Shown here piece by piece: positions 25,836 through 33,752 of a stretch of DNA of 64,000 bases. The first letter of the stretch is position 1. Each line of letters opens with the position of its first letter. The notes beneath the pieces are model-generated. The model ran no database searches, had not been told where the DNA came from, and worked only from the letters and a program-made list of their open reading frames with translations. A program made the position numbers and the translations under genes. This DNA comes from Paenibacillus sp. NAIST15-1 (GTDB lineage: Bacteria > Bacillota > Bacilli > Paenibacillales > Paenibacillaceae), in NCBI RefSeq assembly GCF_001894745.1, contig NZ_BBYF01000001.1:620001-684000 (forward strand). The letters run 5' to 3'.

Positions 25836-26597
25836 TCATTCGAAAATAGCAACCGGGCGCGCCCAGCCTGCACTCGCCTTTTCAACTTTTACCGGGAAGC
25901 AGCACACCTTAAAACCGAACGGCTTCGGCAACTGCTCCAGATTCGCCAGCTTCTCAATCTGGCAATATTCATGCTCTTGGCCGACAAAGTGAGCCGCCCA
26001 TAACACTCCATCCTTCGGTTCACGCTTATACGCCTCAGCTTGAAGGTTCAATGGAATATCCCAGCCCCAGCCATCTGTACCTACTACCTTAATGCCCTGC
26101 TCAATCAGCCAACGAGTCGCTTCTGCAGATACCCCAGCGTGCAGAAAGGCATAATGCTCCTCATAGAGGCGCTTGTCCGCATCGGTACGAATGAGCACAA
26201 TGTCATAAGGTTTCAACGTGTAGCCGATCCGTGCCAGCTCAGCAACCAAATCATCCGTCGTAATCTCATAGCCGGTCGGCTTCTTGCTGAAATCAAACAG
26301 CACGCCATCCGAGAAGAACCATTCTAGCGGGAGCTCATCGATCGTCCTTGCCGGCTTGCCCTCCGAGGTTGGCCAGTAGTGCCACGGCGCGTCAACATGT
26401 GTACCGGCATGCGTGTTCAAGGTCACCGTTTCGGTAGCCCAGGCTTGGCTCTCTGGAAAATCATCTGGCTTAAGACCAAGAATGGCGGCTGCCTGCTGAG
26501 CGCCTTCCTTGTGACTGGAATATTCAATCTTAGCCGGGAGCAGCTCGCAAATGCGCGGACTAATCGATACGCTTAAGTCTATTATCTTCATCTTCAT
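25836..26597 (-). CDS. Cyclase-family (kynurenine formamidase-like) metal hydrolase
   Basis: 253 residues from ATG 26595-26597 with AAGGAG five bases upstream. The metal-binding motif HxGTHxDxPxH is present (HAGTHVDAPWHY), with a further conserved WGWDIP segment and a C-terminal CCFPVKVEKASAGWARPVA. The family includes bacterial kynurenine formamidase (KynB) and other Mn/Zn amidohydrolases or cyclases. No tryptophan-degradation genes are nearby, so the substrate is open. An in-frame extension upstream lacks a binding site. Confidence 0.85.
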   Translation of the reverse strand: MKMKIIDLSVSISPRICELLPAKIEYSSHKEGAQQAAAILGLKPDDFPESQAWATETVTLNTHAGTHVDAPWHYWPTSEGKPARTIDELPLEWFFSDGVLFDFSKKPTGYEITTDDLVAELARIGYTLKPYDIVLIRTDADKRLYEEHYAFLHAGVSAEATRWLIEQGIKVVGTDGWGWDIPLNLQAEAYKREPKDGVLWAAHFVGQEHEYCQIEKLANLEQLPKPFGFKVCCFPVKVEKASAGWARPVAIFE

Positions 26598-26861
26598 TCC
26601 ATCTCCTTCGAATGATCGGATATATCGAATGTTAGATGCAGCACGACTCGCAACGAGACGAGGCTCTATAACCAACAACTCTTGTCCTTACATTCAACAG
26701 AAAGGGAATAGTATCCTCCATATATCAAAAAGGTTCATATTTCATGGAGATGAATAGCTTCCTTGATTCAGGTTTTTATTGAGAATGTGCATCCAAATTG
26801 CTACACTGATTCCAAAAAGGTTAATCCAAATTCCTGTATAAGTTGAGGTGAAATCGAGAAG

Positions 26862-27335
26862 ATGAACCAGCTTACAGTAGAACTGCAATTTTACAAGCCT
26901 GCATATTTGGAGGCACTCCAATCCTATCAACTCCCTGCGGAGCAAAAACAGTTTGCTGCAATGCCGAATCAACGATTGGATACCTCTGATGGTCAGCACC
27001 CTATCGTCATAACAGCTGGCAATCAGCCGGTAGGGTTTTTTGTATTGAATAGGAATGCAAGAGTTCAGGAATATTCCGAGAATCCACATGCGCTGCTGCT
27101 TACGTCCTTCTCTATCGATTATGCGAAGCAGGGGCAGGGATATGCTTCAACAGGGTTAGAGCTTTTAAAGAGCTTTATACCTGAACATTTTCCGGATTGC
27201 AACGAAATTGTACTGGCTGTGAATCATAAAAATATCCCTGCACAACGGTTGTACATCAAAACCGGATTCACCGACACTGGACAAAGATGCGAGGTCACCA
27301 TTGACGAGCAATACATTTTCTGTTTATCAATATAA
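26862..27335 (+). CDS. GNAT-family N-acetyltransferase
   Basis: 157 residues in a single GNAT domain: PVGFFVLN, SFSIDYAKQGQGYASTGLELL (acetyl-CoA loop Q-x-x-G-x-A) and VNHKNIPAQRLYIKTGF. The substrate is unknown. The binding site before the ATG is weak (GAGGTG 14 bases away), so translation may be low or the start uncertain. It is followed by a hairpin. Confidence 0.85.
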   Translation: MNQLTVELQFYKPAYLEALQSYQLPAEQKQFAAMPNQRLDTSDGQHPIVITAGNQPVGFFVLNRNARVQEYSENPHALLLTSFSIDYAKQGQGYASTGLELLKSFIPEHFPDCNEIVLAVNHKNIPAQRLYIKTGFTDTGQRCEVTIDEQYIFCLSI

Positions 27336-27352
27336 TCTCCTCCTTCCCTAGC

Positions 27353-27401
27353 AAATAAAAAAGCACGCGTTCCGCGGCATGCAGTATGCTCGAACGCGTG
27401 C
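27353..27401. terminator. Terminator hairpin 1 of 3
   Basis: GCACGCGTTC (27363-27372) pairs perfectly with GAACGCGTGC (27392-27401). On the plus strand it lies just after the GNAT stop. The stronger T-tract (six T) is on the minus strand. Confidence 0.6.
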
Positions 27402-27460
27402 AGTTACTTTCATGTGGCATCTTCTTCTAATCTCCGAATATAACGATAAGTTTGCTAAGC

Positions 27461-27496
27461 AAAAAAGAGGTAAACAGGATAATTCCCGTTCACCTC
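27461..27496 (-). terminator. Terminator hairpin 2 of 3
   Basis: GAGGTAAACAGG (27467-27478) pairs with CCCGTTCACCTC (27485-27496) apart from A/G positions. On the minus strand it runs into TTTTTT. Confidence 0.5.
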
Positions 27497-27595
27497 TCGA
27501 TTCATTAAAAAGGGAAACTATTCTTGACTACTCGTTACTACACCGTCATCCAGATAAATATACTTAAAACCATTATAGACCCACTGTTCATGAAT

Positions 27596-27649
27596 ATAAT
27601 AAAAAGAACCGAGGATGCTCAGGAAATACTCCTGATACCGCTCGGCTCT
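27596..27649 (-). terminator. Terminator hairpin 3 of 3
   Basis: AGAACCGAG (27605-27613) pairs with CTCGGCTCT (27641-27649); CAGGA/TCCTG nests inside. The minus strand then reads TTTTTATTAT. It directly follows the DUF6054 gene, whose terminator it is. The whole 27336-27669 gap holds only these three hairpins; no gene is seen. Confidence 0.65.
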
Positions 27650-27669
27650 ACACCGTTATGATGTTAAAG

Positions 27670-27999
27670 CTAATCGATAATATACTCCTCAAGTATGCTC
27701 TCTACAGAGGATGCGAAATCGTCCGCAGCACCCCAATCGAAATTGAAGATCAAACCCTCGGAGCTGCCTGTCGCAACTACACGTACATTGGTTACTCCGC
27801 GTAAATTATCGATCATGACAATGAGAGCTGCCCGGTTTTTGGAACGGAAATAGTATTTCTCGTATACCTGCGTACCTATCTCTTTCCCTTCCCCCAGCGG
27901 GTGATATTCCTCATGCACTAAGTCCGCATTTTGCTGATTCATGACGAGCTCCAGAGCTCGATAAGGCGTAATGCTGACATTGAAGCTGCGCTTGCTCAT
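27670..27999 (-). CDS. DUF6054-family small protein
   Basis: 109 residues from ATG 27997-27999, with AGGAGG ten bases upstream; the ATG three codons earlier overlaps the site. The sequence (FNVSITPYRALELVMNQQNA, EYHPLGEGKEIGT, YEKYYFRSKNRAALIVMIDN, GLIFNFDWGAADDFASSV) matches the small DUF6054 family of Bacillota as I recall it. No signal peptide, cytoplasmic alpha/beta fold, function unknown. Monocistronic. Confidence 0.75.
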   Translation of the reverse strand: MSKRSFNVSITPYRALELVMNQQNADLVHEEYHPLGEGKEIGTQVYEKYYFRSKNRAALIVMIDNLRGVTNVRVVATGSSEGLIFNFDWGAADDFASSVESILEEYIID

Positions 28000-28292
28000 G
28001 GGTAACATCCTCCTATAGCCCTTAATTGTAACGCCAGCTGCACAGGCAGTGTATTGGTATTTGGATTGGCATTACAGCTACATTCAATGTTACCAATGAT
28101 TCAAAGAATGTGTAAATACCTCACAAAGCCAAAGAGATCACGATTCATACTCCCCATCCAGCACCCACGATTCGCTCCGACTCTTGGCGATCACGAATAA
28201 GAAGCAGTCTGTTGTCTTATCGATATTGCCAGATGAGAAGGGAATCGTTAACATGAGATATAAATGAATCACAAGGAGGCGCAGCCGATACC

Positions 28293-30335
28293 GTGCAGCT
28301 CCATTGGTTGGAACATACCAAACCATTCATCGGGCGCAGCAAAGAAATGAGTCACGTCATCGACTGGCTCGACGATCCCCAAGCCCCTTCCCGTATTCTA
28401 TACATATCTGGCATGGGCGGCATAGGCAAGAGCTCGCTCATGACGGAGATGATGCTTGCCGTTCAGCAACGACATTGGACGAGCATCTGGCTGGACGGAC
28501 GCTCATGCTTGACAACGCCCGTAGGATTTTTCGAATACTTAGCGTCCGCCATTCAATTAGAACGATATAATCGTCAGCCTGTCGATCCGCTCGAAGTACT
28601 TATTTCTGCTCACGCTTCCCATCGCATCGCTATCTTTATTGACAATTCCGAGCATATATCACTGCTGGAAGGCTGGATTATGAATGCATTTTGGCCAAAG
28701 ATGTCGTCACAGGGTGTCCTCCTCGTATTCGCCTCACGCTCCCCTATCCCACTTGTATGGAAAACGAATCCGCACAGGGGAAGACACATTACCGAATTGC
28801 CGCTGGCCCATTTTTCGTTTGCGGAGACGATGGACTATATTTCACACACAGGTGCATTCTCGAAGGAGATAAGCGGGGAAATTGCTCGGAGCTCAGATGG
28901 CCACCCGCTCGGTCTGGCACTTGCCGTAGAAGCTGTTCAAAAGAAACAAGTGCTGTCGAACAAGGATACGAGTATTGTCTCCCAGACGATCAGCGCCCAT
29001 TTACTGCGTGAACTCACAACCGATGAAGTTCAGCCATGCGTCGATGCATTGATCGTGCTGCAGCAAGCCAACCAAGAGATGCTCTCGAAGTTCCTGGGGC
29101 GCCCTGTCACGATTCAGCAATATCGGCTGCTGCAGAGCATGTCTTTTATTCGAACCGTGCCTGATGGCATTGCTCTGCATGATATTGCCCGTATGCATCT
29201 GCATCGGGATTTCCGAGCAAGAGAGCCCGAGCGATTGGAAGAGCTTCGAACGAAGGCAGCCAAGCTTCTCTATCAGCAATTTCGCCATGTAGATCTTCAT
29301 CATAGGCGCGAAATAGCGGCTAAGCTGCTCTATTTGTGCAAGGATACCCTCCAATCTGATCGCCTGTATGCGGACTGGACGGTAGATTCGCCAGACTCGC
29401 CGCTCGAAATTGTGACCGAAGCCGATCTGCCTGTGCTGCATGAGCTGCTGGATCAGTGGTGCGACTACAGCATCGATCCATGGCAGCGTAGCATCTACCA
29501 TCAATTTATGGATGAACTCGTTGAACAATTTCCAGAGAGTATTGTGGTTCTGCGCGAAGCGGATGGCAAGCCTATCGGCATGTTCATGTTGCTGCTTATG
29601 CATCGGGATACAAGCCGACTGATGGAACAATACATACCTTCCGAACTTCATGAATGCTTCACGCAAGAGGAACTAGCCTGCAGCGCGGATCAGGCGGATA
29701 CGTACTACGCTGTCTTAGCAGCAGCAACAGACAAGCATCCCATGTTCACTCGAGAAGAGATTGTCGGCCTGCTTACCCGAGATCGGCTCTCCTTACTCGG
29801 TCAAGGCTCCCGCGCAGTGCTTGTTGCCACCAATCCGAATTTGAAGACATTCCTGCAGCAGGTTGGGTTCCAGCTTCGTCCCACACGTACAAGGAATTGT
29901 GATACTTCATACGCAAGAGCGGATATTTTGGAGCTTGATCTCAGACAAGAACGATTCGGGGAATGGATCATGTCCTTCTTCACGGAGCAGACAAGCGAGT
30001 CCAGCGAACAAGGAAGCACGATCACCATACAAGATGTTCGGAAAATGCTATCCTGCCTGCACGAGCCCGGCAAACTGAATCACTATACCCGCTTCTTTCC
30101 TGCAATTGCGAACGGAGTCGCTCTGCAAGCACGCTTGCTATCTATCTTGGAACACAACACATACCGCCTTCAAGAGCAGGATCTGCTTCTCCTAAATACG
30201 GCCTACAACTTGCATCCTCATAATCACATCGCTGCTTCGCTTGCCTGCAATATGAGCCGCGCTACCTATTATCGCTATTTAAACAAGGCTGTTCAAAATA
30301 TGACCGAGATGATGAAAAGCAAGGGACTTCATTAA
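28293..30335 (+). CDS. STAND-type ATPase with GNAT-like and C-terminal helix-turn-helix regions
   Basis: 680 residues from a GTG, AAGGAGG lying 13 bases upstream, longer than ideal. Residues 35-330 are a P-loop signalling ATPase: FIGRSKEM, Walker A SGMGGIGKSS (39-48), Walker B IAIFIDNSE, a sensor-like LLVFASRSP, and HPLGLALAVEA in the winged-helix end. The middle (about 375-550) resembles an acetyltransferase-like sensor domain (VVLREADGKPIGMFML; NPNLKTFLQQVGFQ). The C-terminus (about 640-680) is a helix-turn-helix-like NHIAASLACNMSRATYYRYL. The architecture suggests an ATP-gated transcription regulator responding to a small ligand. Target genes are unknown; no divergent partner. The absence of a clear acetyl-CoA loop implies binding, not catalysis. 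Confidence 0.75.
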   Translation: MQLHWLEHTKPFIGRSKEMSHVIDWLDDPQAPSRILYISGMGGIGKSSLMTEMMLAVQQRHWTSIWLDGRSCLTTPVGFFEYLASAIQLERYNRQPVDPLEVLISAHASHRIAIFIDNSEHISLLEGWIMNAFWPKMSSQGVLLVFASRSPIPLVWKTNPHRGRHITELPLAHFSFAETMDYISHTGAFSKEISGEIARSSDGHPLGLALAVEAVQKKQVLSNKDTSIVSQTISAHLLRELTTDEVQPCVDALIVLQQANQEMLSKFLGRPVTIQQYRLLQSMSFIRTVPDGIALHDIARMHLHRDFRAREPERLEELRTKAAKLLYQQFRHVDLHHRREIAAKLLYLCKDTLQSDRLYADWTVDSPDSPLEIVTEADLPVLHELLDQWCDYSIDPWQRSIYHQFMDELVEQFPESIVVLREADGKPIGMFMLLLMHRDTSRLMEQYIPSELHECFTQEELACSADQADTYYAVLAAATDKHPMFTREEIVGLLTRDRLSLLGQGSRAVLVATNPNLKTFLQQVGFQLRPTRTRNCDTSYARADILELDLRQERFGEWIMSFFTEQTSESSEQGSTITIQDVRKMLSCLHEPGKLNHYTRFFPAIANGVALQARLLSILEHNTYRLQEQDLLLLNTAYNLHPHNHIAASLACNMSRATYYRYLNKAVQNMTEMMKSKGLH

Positions 30336-30344
30336 CAGCACAGC

Positions 30345-30389
30345 AGGGCCTTGGGCTGATGATTCAATACATCTCAGCCTTAAGGCCCT
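30345..30389. terminator. Bidirectional terminator hairpin
   Basis: AGGGCC-TT-GGCTGA pairs with TCAGCC-TT-AAGGCCCT around a 13-base loop. It serves the ATPase gene and the convergent small gene, whose stop codon lies in the loop. Confidence 0.6.
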
Positions 30390-30507
30390 CCTTATGTATC
30401 TTGACCTCTTCCCGCAATTCCTCCAGAACGGCTTCCTCATCTAACCCTAACTGCTCGATAATGTCCTCGACACGAACGACCACTTGTTTTATCGACATTG
30501 AACTCAT
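30364..30507 (-). CDS. Small protein of 47 residues, unknown function
   Basis: ATG 30505-30507 has GGAGGAG six bases upstream, giving MSSMSIKQVVVRVEDIIEQL followed by an acidic, strongly helical stretch (DEEAVLEELREEVKIHKEGL). No known domain recognised. The strong ribosome binding site and the helical composition argue that it is real. It is convergent to the ATPase gene and divergent from the ABC transporter operon. It could be a small regulator; there is no direct evidence. Confidence 0.5.
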   Translation of the reverse strand: MSSMSIKQVVVRVEDIIEQLGLDEEAVLEELREEVKIHKEGLKAEMY

Positions 30508-30660
30508 ATCTACTCCTCCATCTCCCATATCTGTTCCATCTTTTCCTCTCATCTTCAACCTCGTACATTCGAGAGCACTTCCTTGTTGCCTTTACTATAA
30601 TTCAGAAGCCCGGTTCCTTCGTCTCAACTTTTTCTCATCTTTCTTACATACACCGTCATT

Positions 30661-30732
30661 TAAGGTTGGCGTAAGGTAAATTTCAGCCTTATGAAAGGTT
30701 CGGGACTTACATTTGAAGCATGAAATCATAAT
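30661..30732 (+). promoter_or_regulatory. Candidate response-regulator site and promoter of ABC operon
   Basis: TAAGGT at 30661-30666 and 30672-30677 are 11 bp apart and AAAGGT at 30694-30699 is 22 bp further, so all lie on one face of the helix. CATAAT (30727-30732) is a possible -10 with no good -35 at 17 bp, as expected for an activator-dependent promoter. The OmpR-type regulator encoded at the other end of the locus is the likely binder. Confidence 0.45.
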
Positions 30733-30765
30733 TTGAATGATACGAAATGGAGTTGAAGATACTCG

Positions 30766-31683
30766 ATGAATACCCAACCCGTCGTTGCTACTTGCGGCCT
30801 TTCGAAATTTTATAACCATGTATGTCGGGTGAACAAAATTGATCTTGAGGTTCCTGAAGGCGAAATATACGGCTTCCTCGGCCCGAATGGGGCGGGGAAA
30901 TCCACAACCTTGAAGATGCTGCTTGGTCTAGCCAAGCCCACCGATGGCCGCATCACCCTATTCGGTCAGGAGCTCGGCAAACACCGGCGTTCTATCCTTA
31001 ATCAGATCGGTTCCTTGATTGAATCTCCTTCTTATTACGGTCATTTGACTGGACTTGAAAATATGAGGGTCATGCAGACATTACGCGGGGTTCCGAGAAA
31101 AAATATAGATGAGGCACTGAGAATTGTCCGACTTGAAAACCAAAAAAACAAAAAAGTAGAGCATTACTCACTCGGCATGAAGCAACGGCTGGGCATAGCT
31201 ATGGCTCTTATCTCCTACCCCAAACTGCTCATATTGGATGAGCCTACGAACGGGTTAGACCCGGCAGGCATCGGGGAGATTCGCGAGCTGATCAAATCAA
31301 TGCCGCGGCAGTACGGAATTACCGTGCTTCTTTCCAGCCACCTGCTCTCTGAAATTGAGCAGATCGCCACCTCCGTTGGCATTATTAATGATGGCAATCT
31401 ACTCTTCCAAGGGAAAATGGAGACACTGCAGGAGCGAAATAGATCGTCCCTCGCAATTCGAACGGGCAATAATGCCGCAGCCGCAGCATGGATGCAAACT
31501 CAGGGCTATATGTCCAATCTGCAGGACGAATGCTTATTTATCGAGCATATGAGCGATCAACAAGTGGCGAGGCTGAATAAGGAACTCGTGCTGAACGGCA
31601 TTGATGTCCTTCGTATCGAAGAACGCAAAAGAACACTGGAGGATATATTCTTGGAGCTTACCGGAAGGGAGAAGAGCTTATGA
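30766..31683 (+). CDS. Lantibiotic-immunity-type ABC transporter ATPase
   Basis: 305 residues. Walker A FLGPNGAGKST, Q-loop region LNQIGSLIESPSYYGHLTG, an ABC signature in the divergent form YSLGMKQRLGIA, Walker B LLILDEPTNGLDP, and switch His in LLSSHLLSEIE. The SPSYYGHLTGLEN segment and YSLGMKQRLG signature are typical of the BcrA/NisF/MutF group, which expels peptide antibiotics or lifts them from the membrane. The ATGA overlap with the next permease gene shows coupling. A C-terminal 85-residue extension is normal for the group. Homodimeric ATPase on the cytoplasmic face. Confidence 0.9.
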   Translation: MNTQPVVATCGLSKFYNHVCRVNKIDLEVPEGEIYGFLGPNGAGKSTTLKMLLGLAKPTDGRITLFGQELGKHRRSILNQIGSLIESPSYYGHLTGLENMRVMQTLRGVPRKNIDEALRIVRLENQKNKKVEHYSLGMKQRLGIAMALISYPKLLILDEPTNGLDPAGIGEIRELIKSMPRQYGITVLLSSHLLSEIEQIATSVGIINDGNLLFQGKMETLQERNRSSLAIRTGNNAAAAAWMQTQGYMSNLQDECLFIEHMSDQQVARLNKELVLNGIDVLRIEERKRTLEDIFLELTGREKSL

Positions 31684-32429
31684 TTAGAGCTTTGTCCCTA
31701 GAATATTTCAAGCTTCGCCGCAAGCGTATCTTCGCAATGACAGCCTTATTTCTGGGCGCCGAAATGCTATGGGCGTTGGTATCGACAACGATGTCGATCG
31801 CTCGTAATCCCAGCAGCGCGGACTGGAAAACGATAATTGCAACAACAGCTTCCATGAACGGCTTATTTCTCCCGATTATCTCGGCTATCGTCGTATCGCG
31901 CTTGTGCGACATGGAGCACAAAGGAAACACATGGAAGCTGCTAATGGCAACGAGTATGAATCGGAACAGCATCTATGCTGCCAAATTCATATGCGCTGCA
32001 TCAATTCTCTTCCTTTACCTCGTCCTGCAGGCTGGCATCATTTTCGCATTCGGCATGATGAACGGTTTCGATTCAATCCCGTTGCGGCTGCTCATTTTGC
32101 ATATTGGAGGAGCACTTCTGACAAGCATAGCCATCATTGCCTTGCAGCAATGGATTTCCCTTATCGTAAAGAATCAATCCTTTGCCCTGTGCCTAGGCAT
32201 GATTGGCGGTTTTATTGGCATGACAGCGGATCTATTTCCTGCATTCGTGCGCCGGATATTTATATGGTCTTACTATTCCGGACTGTCTCCTGTCTCCTAT
32301 CTATATACAGAGAACACCGCAACATACGTGATGCAGCCGCCAAGTCCCGTTCTGATAGCTGCGGTGCTGCTCATCGCTGCCGCATGTTACGCGGCAGGTA
32401 ATATACATGTCTCTCGCAGGGAACTATAG
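31680..32429 (+). CDS. ABC-2 permease subunit (lantibiotic immunity, MutE/NisE-like)
   Basis: 249 residues with six predicted membrane segments (GLFLPIISAIVVSRL, FICAASILFLYLVLQAGIIFAF, ILHIGGALLTSIAIIAL, FALCLGMIGGFIGMTADL, PVLIAAVLLIAAACYAAG). Starts with RALSLEYFKLRRKRI, the usual amphipathic entry of this permease type. The SMNRNSIYAAKF stretch follows the cytoplasmic coupling region. Partners are the ATPase upstream and the second permease 13 bases downstream. Confidence 0.85.
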   Translation: MIRALSLEYFKLRRKRIFAMTALFLGAEMLWALVSTTMSIARNPSSADWKTIIATTASMNGLFLPIISAIVVSRLCDMEHKGNTWKLLMATSMNRNSIYAAKFICAASILFLYLVLQAGIIFAFGMMNGFDSIPLRLLILHIGGALLTSIAIIALQQWISLIVKNQSFALCLGMIGGFIGMTADLFPAFVRRIFIWSYYSGLSPVSYLYTENTATYVMQPPSPVLIAAVLLIAAACYAAGNIHVSRREL

Positions 32430-32442
32430 GAGGTTAATCGAT

Positions 32443-33174
32443 ATGTTACGAAGCGTTTCCGCCGAAGTTCTGAAGCTGCGGCATTCTCGAATTTGGATCA
32501 TTCTTGTTGTTCTTCCCGTTATTAGTCTCGTAATTGGCTGTGCGAATTATTATTTCAATCGAGAGGTTCTGCAGCAGGAATGGTACAGCTTGTGGACGCA
32601 AGCTGCTCTCTTTTATGGCATGTTCTTCCTCCCTGTGCTAATCGCTATCTGTTGTGCCTATGCATGCAGATTAGAGCATATGAACCGGAACTGGAATGCT
32701 GTACTGACGGCCCCTGTATCCATTGCCAGCGTCATCATAGCCAAGCTGATTGTCGTTGGAGCGCTCCTGTTTATTGTTCAGTTGATATTTTTCACTCTAT
32801 ATTTCGGTACGGGGTATTTGCTTGGTATCTCCTCGGCCTTTCCTTCCGATGCGATAGGATGGATATTTCGAGGATGGATATCCTCTCTCGCGATAGCTGC
32901 CATCCAGCTTGTGCTCTCACTGCGAATCCGCAGCTTTGCGGCACCGATCGGCATCTGCTTATGCGCTGTTTTCCTTGGGTTGGGGCTGTATGTCGCGAAG
33001 TTCGGCATGCTGCTGCCGTATTCCATGCTGACGATTGGTATGGGTGTAATCAGTCAGGAAAGTCTAAATGGTGCAGAGCTTATCCAATTCTATGTGATCA
33101 GTGGCATTTATATTGTTCTATTCATTAGTCTCGCCATTCGCAGCCTGCAGAGGAATGATGTCATACAAGCCTAA
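32443..33174 (+). CDS. ABC-2 permease subunit (lantibiotic immunity, MutG/NisG-like)
   Basis: 243 residues from ATG 32443 with AGGAGG eight bases upstream; an in-frame extension would overlap the first permease. Six hydrophobic segments; the N-terminus RSVSAEVLKLRHSRIWIILVV parallels that of the first permease, so the two are paralogues forming a heterodimeric channel. MNRNWNAVLTAPVSIASVIIAK corresponds to the SMNRNSIYAAKF region of its partner. Confidence 0.85.
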   Translation: MLRSVSAEVLKLRHSRIWIILVVLPVISLVIGCANYYFNREVLQQEWYSLWTQAALFYGMFFLPVLIAICCAYACRLEHMNRNWNAVLTAPVSIASVIIAKLIVVGALLFIVQLIFFTLYFGTGYLLGISSAFPSDAIGWIFRGWISSLAIAAIQLVLSLRIRSFAAPIGICLCAVFLGLGLYVAKFGMLLPYSMLTIGMGVISQESLNGAELIQFYVISGIYIVLFISLAIRSLQRNDVIQA

Positions 33175-33198
33175 TTCGCTCCAGAAAGGGAATCTGAA

Positions 33199-33552
33199 AT
33201 GAAAAAAATAATTCTTATCGCCGCGCTGTTGTTCGCAGCCGTCGTAGCATTCGGTATATTCTTCCTTGCTCCGGAAAGACTAGCGCCGGACAACCCGGAA
33301 GGGAAGACGATATATTATGTACAAATCAACAGTAACGAAGCGATGAAAAACAAGAACGGCAGATATGAATACAGCCTCCTTGCTTTTGATAGCCAAGGAA
33401 GCCAAAAACAACTGGACTTTACCACCAGCAAGCAATTACGCGAGGGAGCTTATCTGGAGCTGTATACGACAAGGCTTCGAGGTGCTACCTATTGGCATGA
33501 AGTTCCGTATGACACTCTTCCCGAGAACATAAGGAGAATTTATAAGCCATAG
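33199..33552 (+). CDS. YxeA-family (DUF1093) small exported protein
   Basis: 117 residues with an N-terminal signal anchor (KKIILIAALLFAAVVAFGIFF) and an oligonucleotide-binding-like beta domain (IYYVQINS, YEYSLLAFDSQGS, QLREGAYLELYTTR, YWHEVPYDTLP). In Bacillus the family founder, yxeA, lies by the YxdLM antimicrobial-peptide ABC transporter. Here it is fourth gene of the immunity operon, 24 bases behind the second permease. A hairpin terminator follows. Role in peptide sensing or resistance is inferred. Confidence 0.82.
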   Translation: MKKIILIAALLFAAVVAFGIFFLAPERLAPDNPEGKTIYYVQINSNEAMKNKNGRYEYSLLAFDSQGSQKQLDFTTSKQLREGAYLELYTTRLRGATYWHEVPYDTLPENIRRIYKP

Positions 33553-33568
33553 AAGTATTATGCCAAAC

Positions 33569-33616
33569 AAAGGGAAGCTCTCTAGATCATACGCTGATCA
33601 GAGAACGGCCCTTTTC
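33569..33616 (+). terminator. Terminator hairpin
   Basis: AAAGGG, TCTCT and GATCA pair in order with TGATC, AGAGA and CCCTTTT, a long interrupted stem ending in four T residues. Ends the ABC operon. Confidence 0.7.
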
Positions 33617-33752
33617 GTGATTGCTTAACTGAGGAGTATTAGCATATTCATTGATCAAGAACGTTGAACGTCATGATGTATATTCCATAAATACTAGAAC
33701 ACCATTATACAATTCTACTAACTGTCTATGTTCGTCTTTATGTTAGCTTAGA

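Noticed and set aside
27353-27649. CRISPR-like repeat array
   Set aside because: The three hairpins have unrelated sequences and unequal spacing.
29001-29666. A 221-codon open frame on the minus strand
   Set aside because: It lies wholly opposite the STAND ATPase gene, has no ribosome binding site and no recognisable domain; codon bias supports the plus-strand gene.
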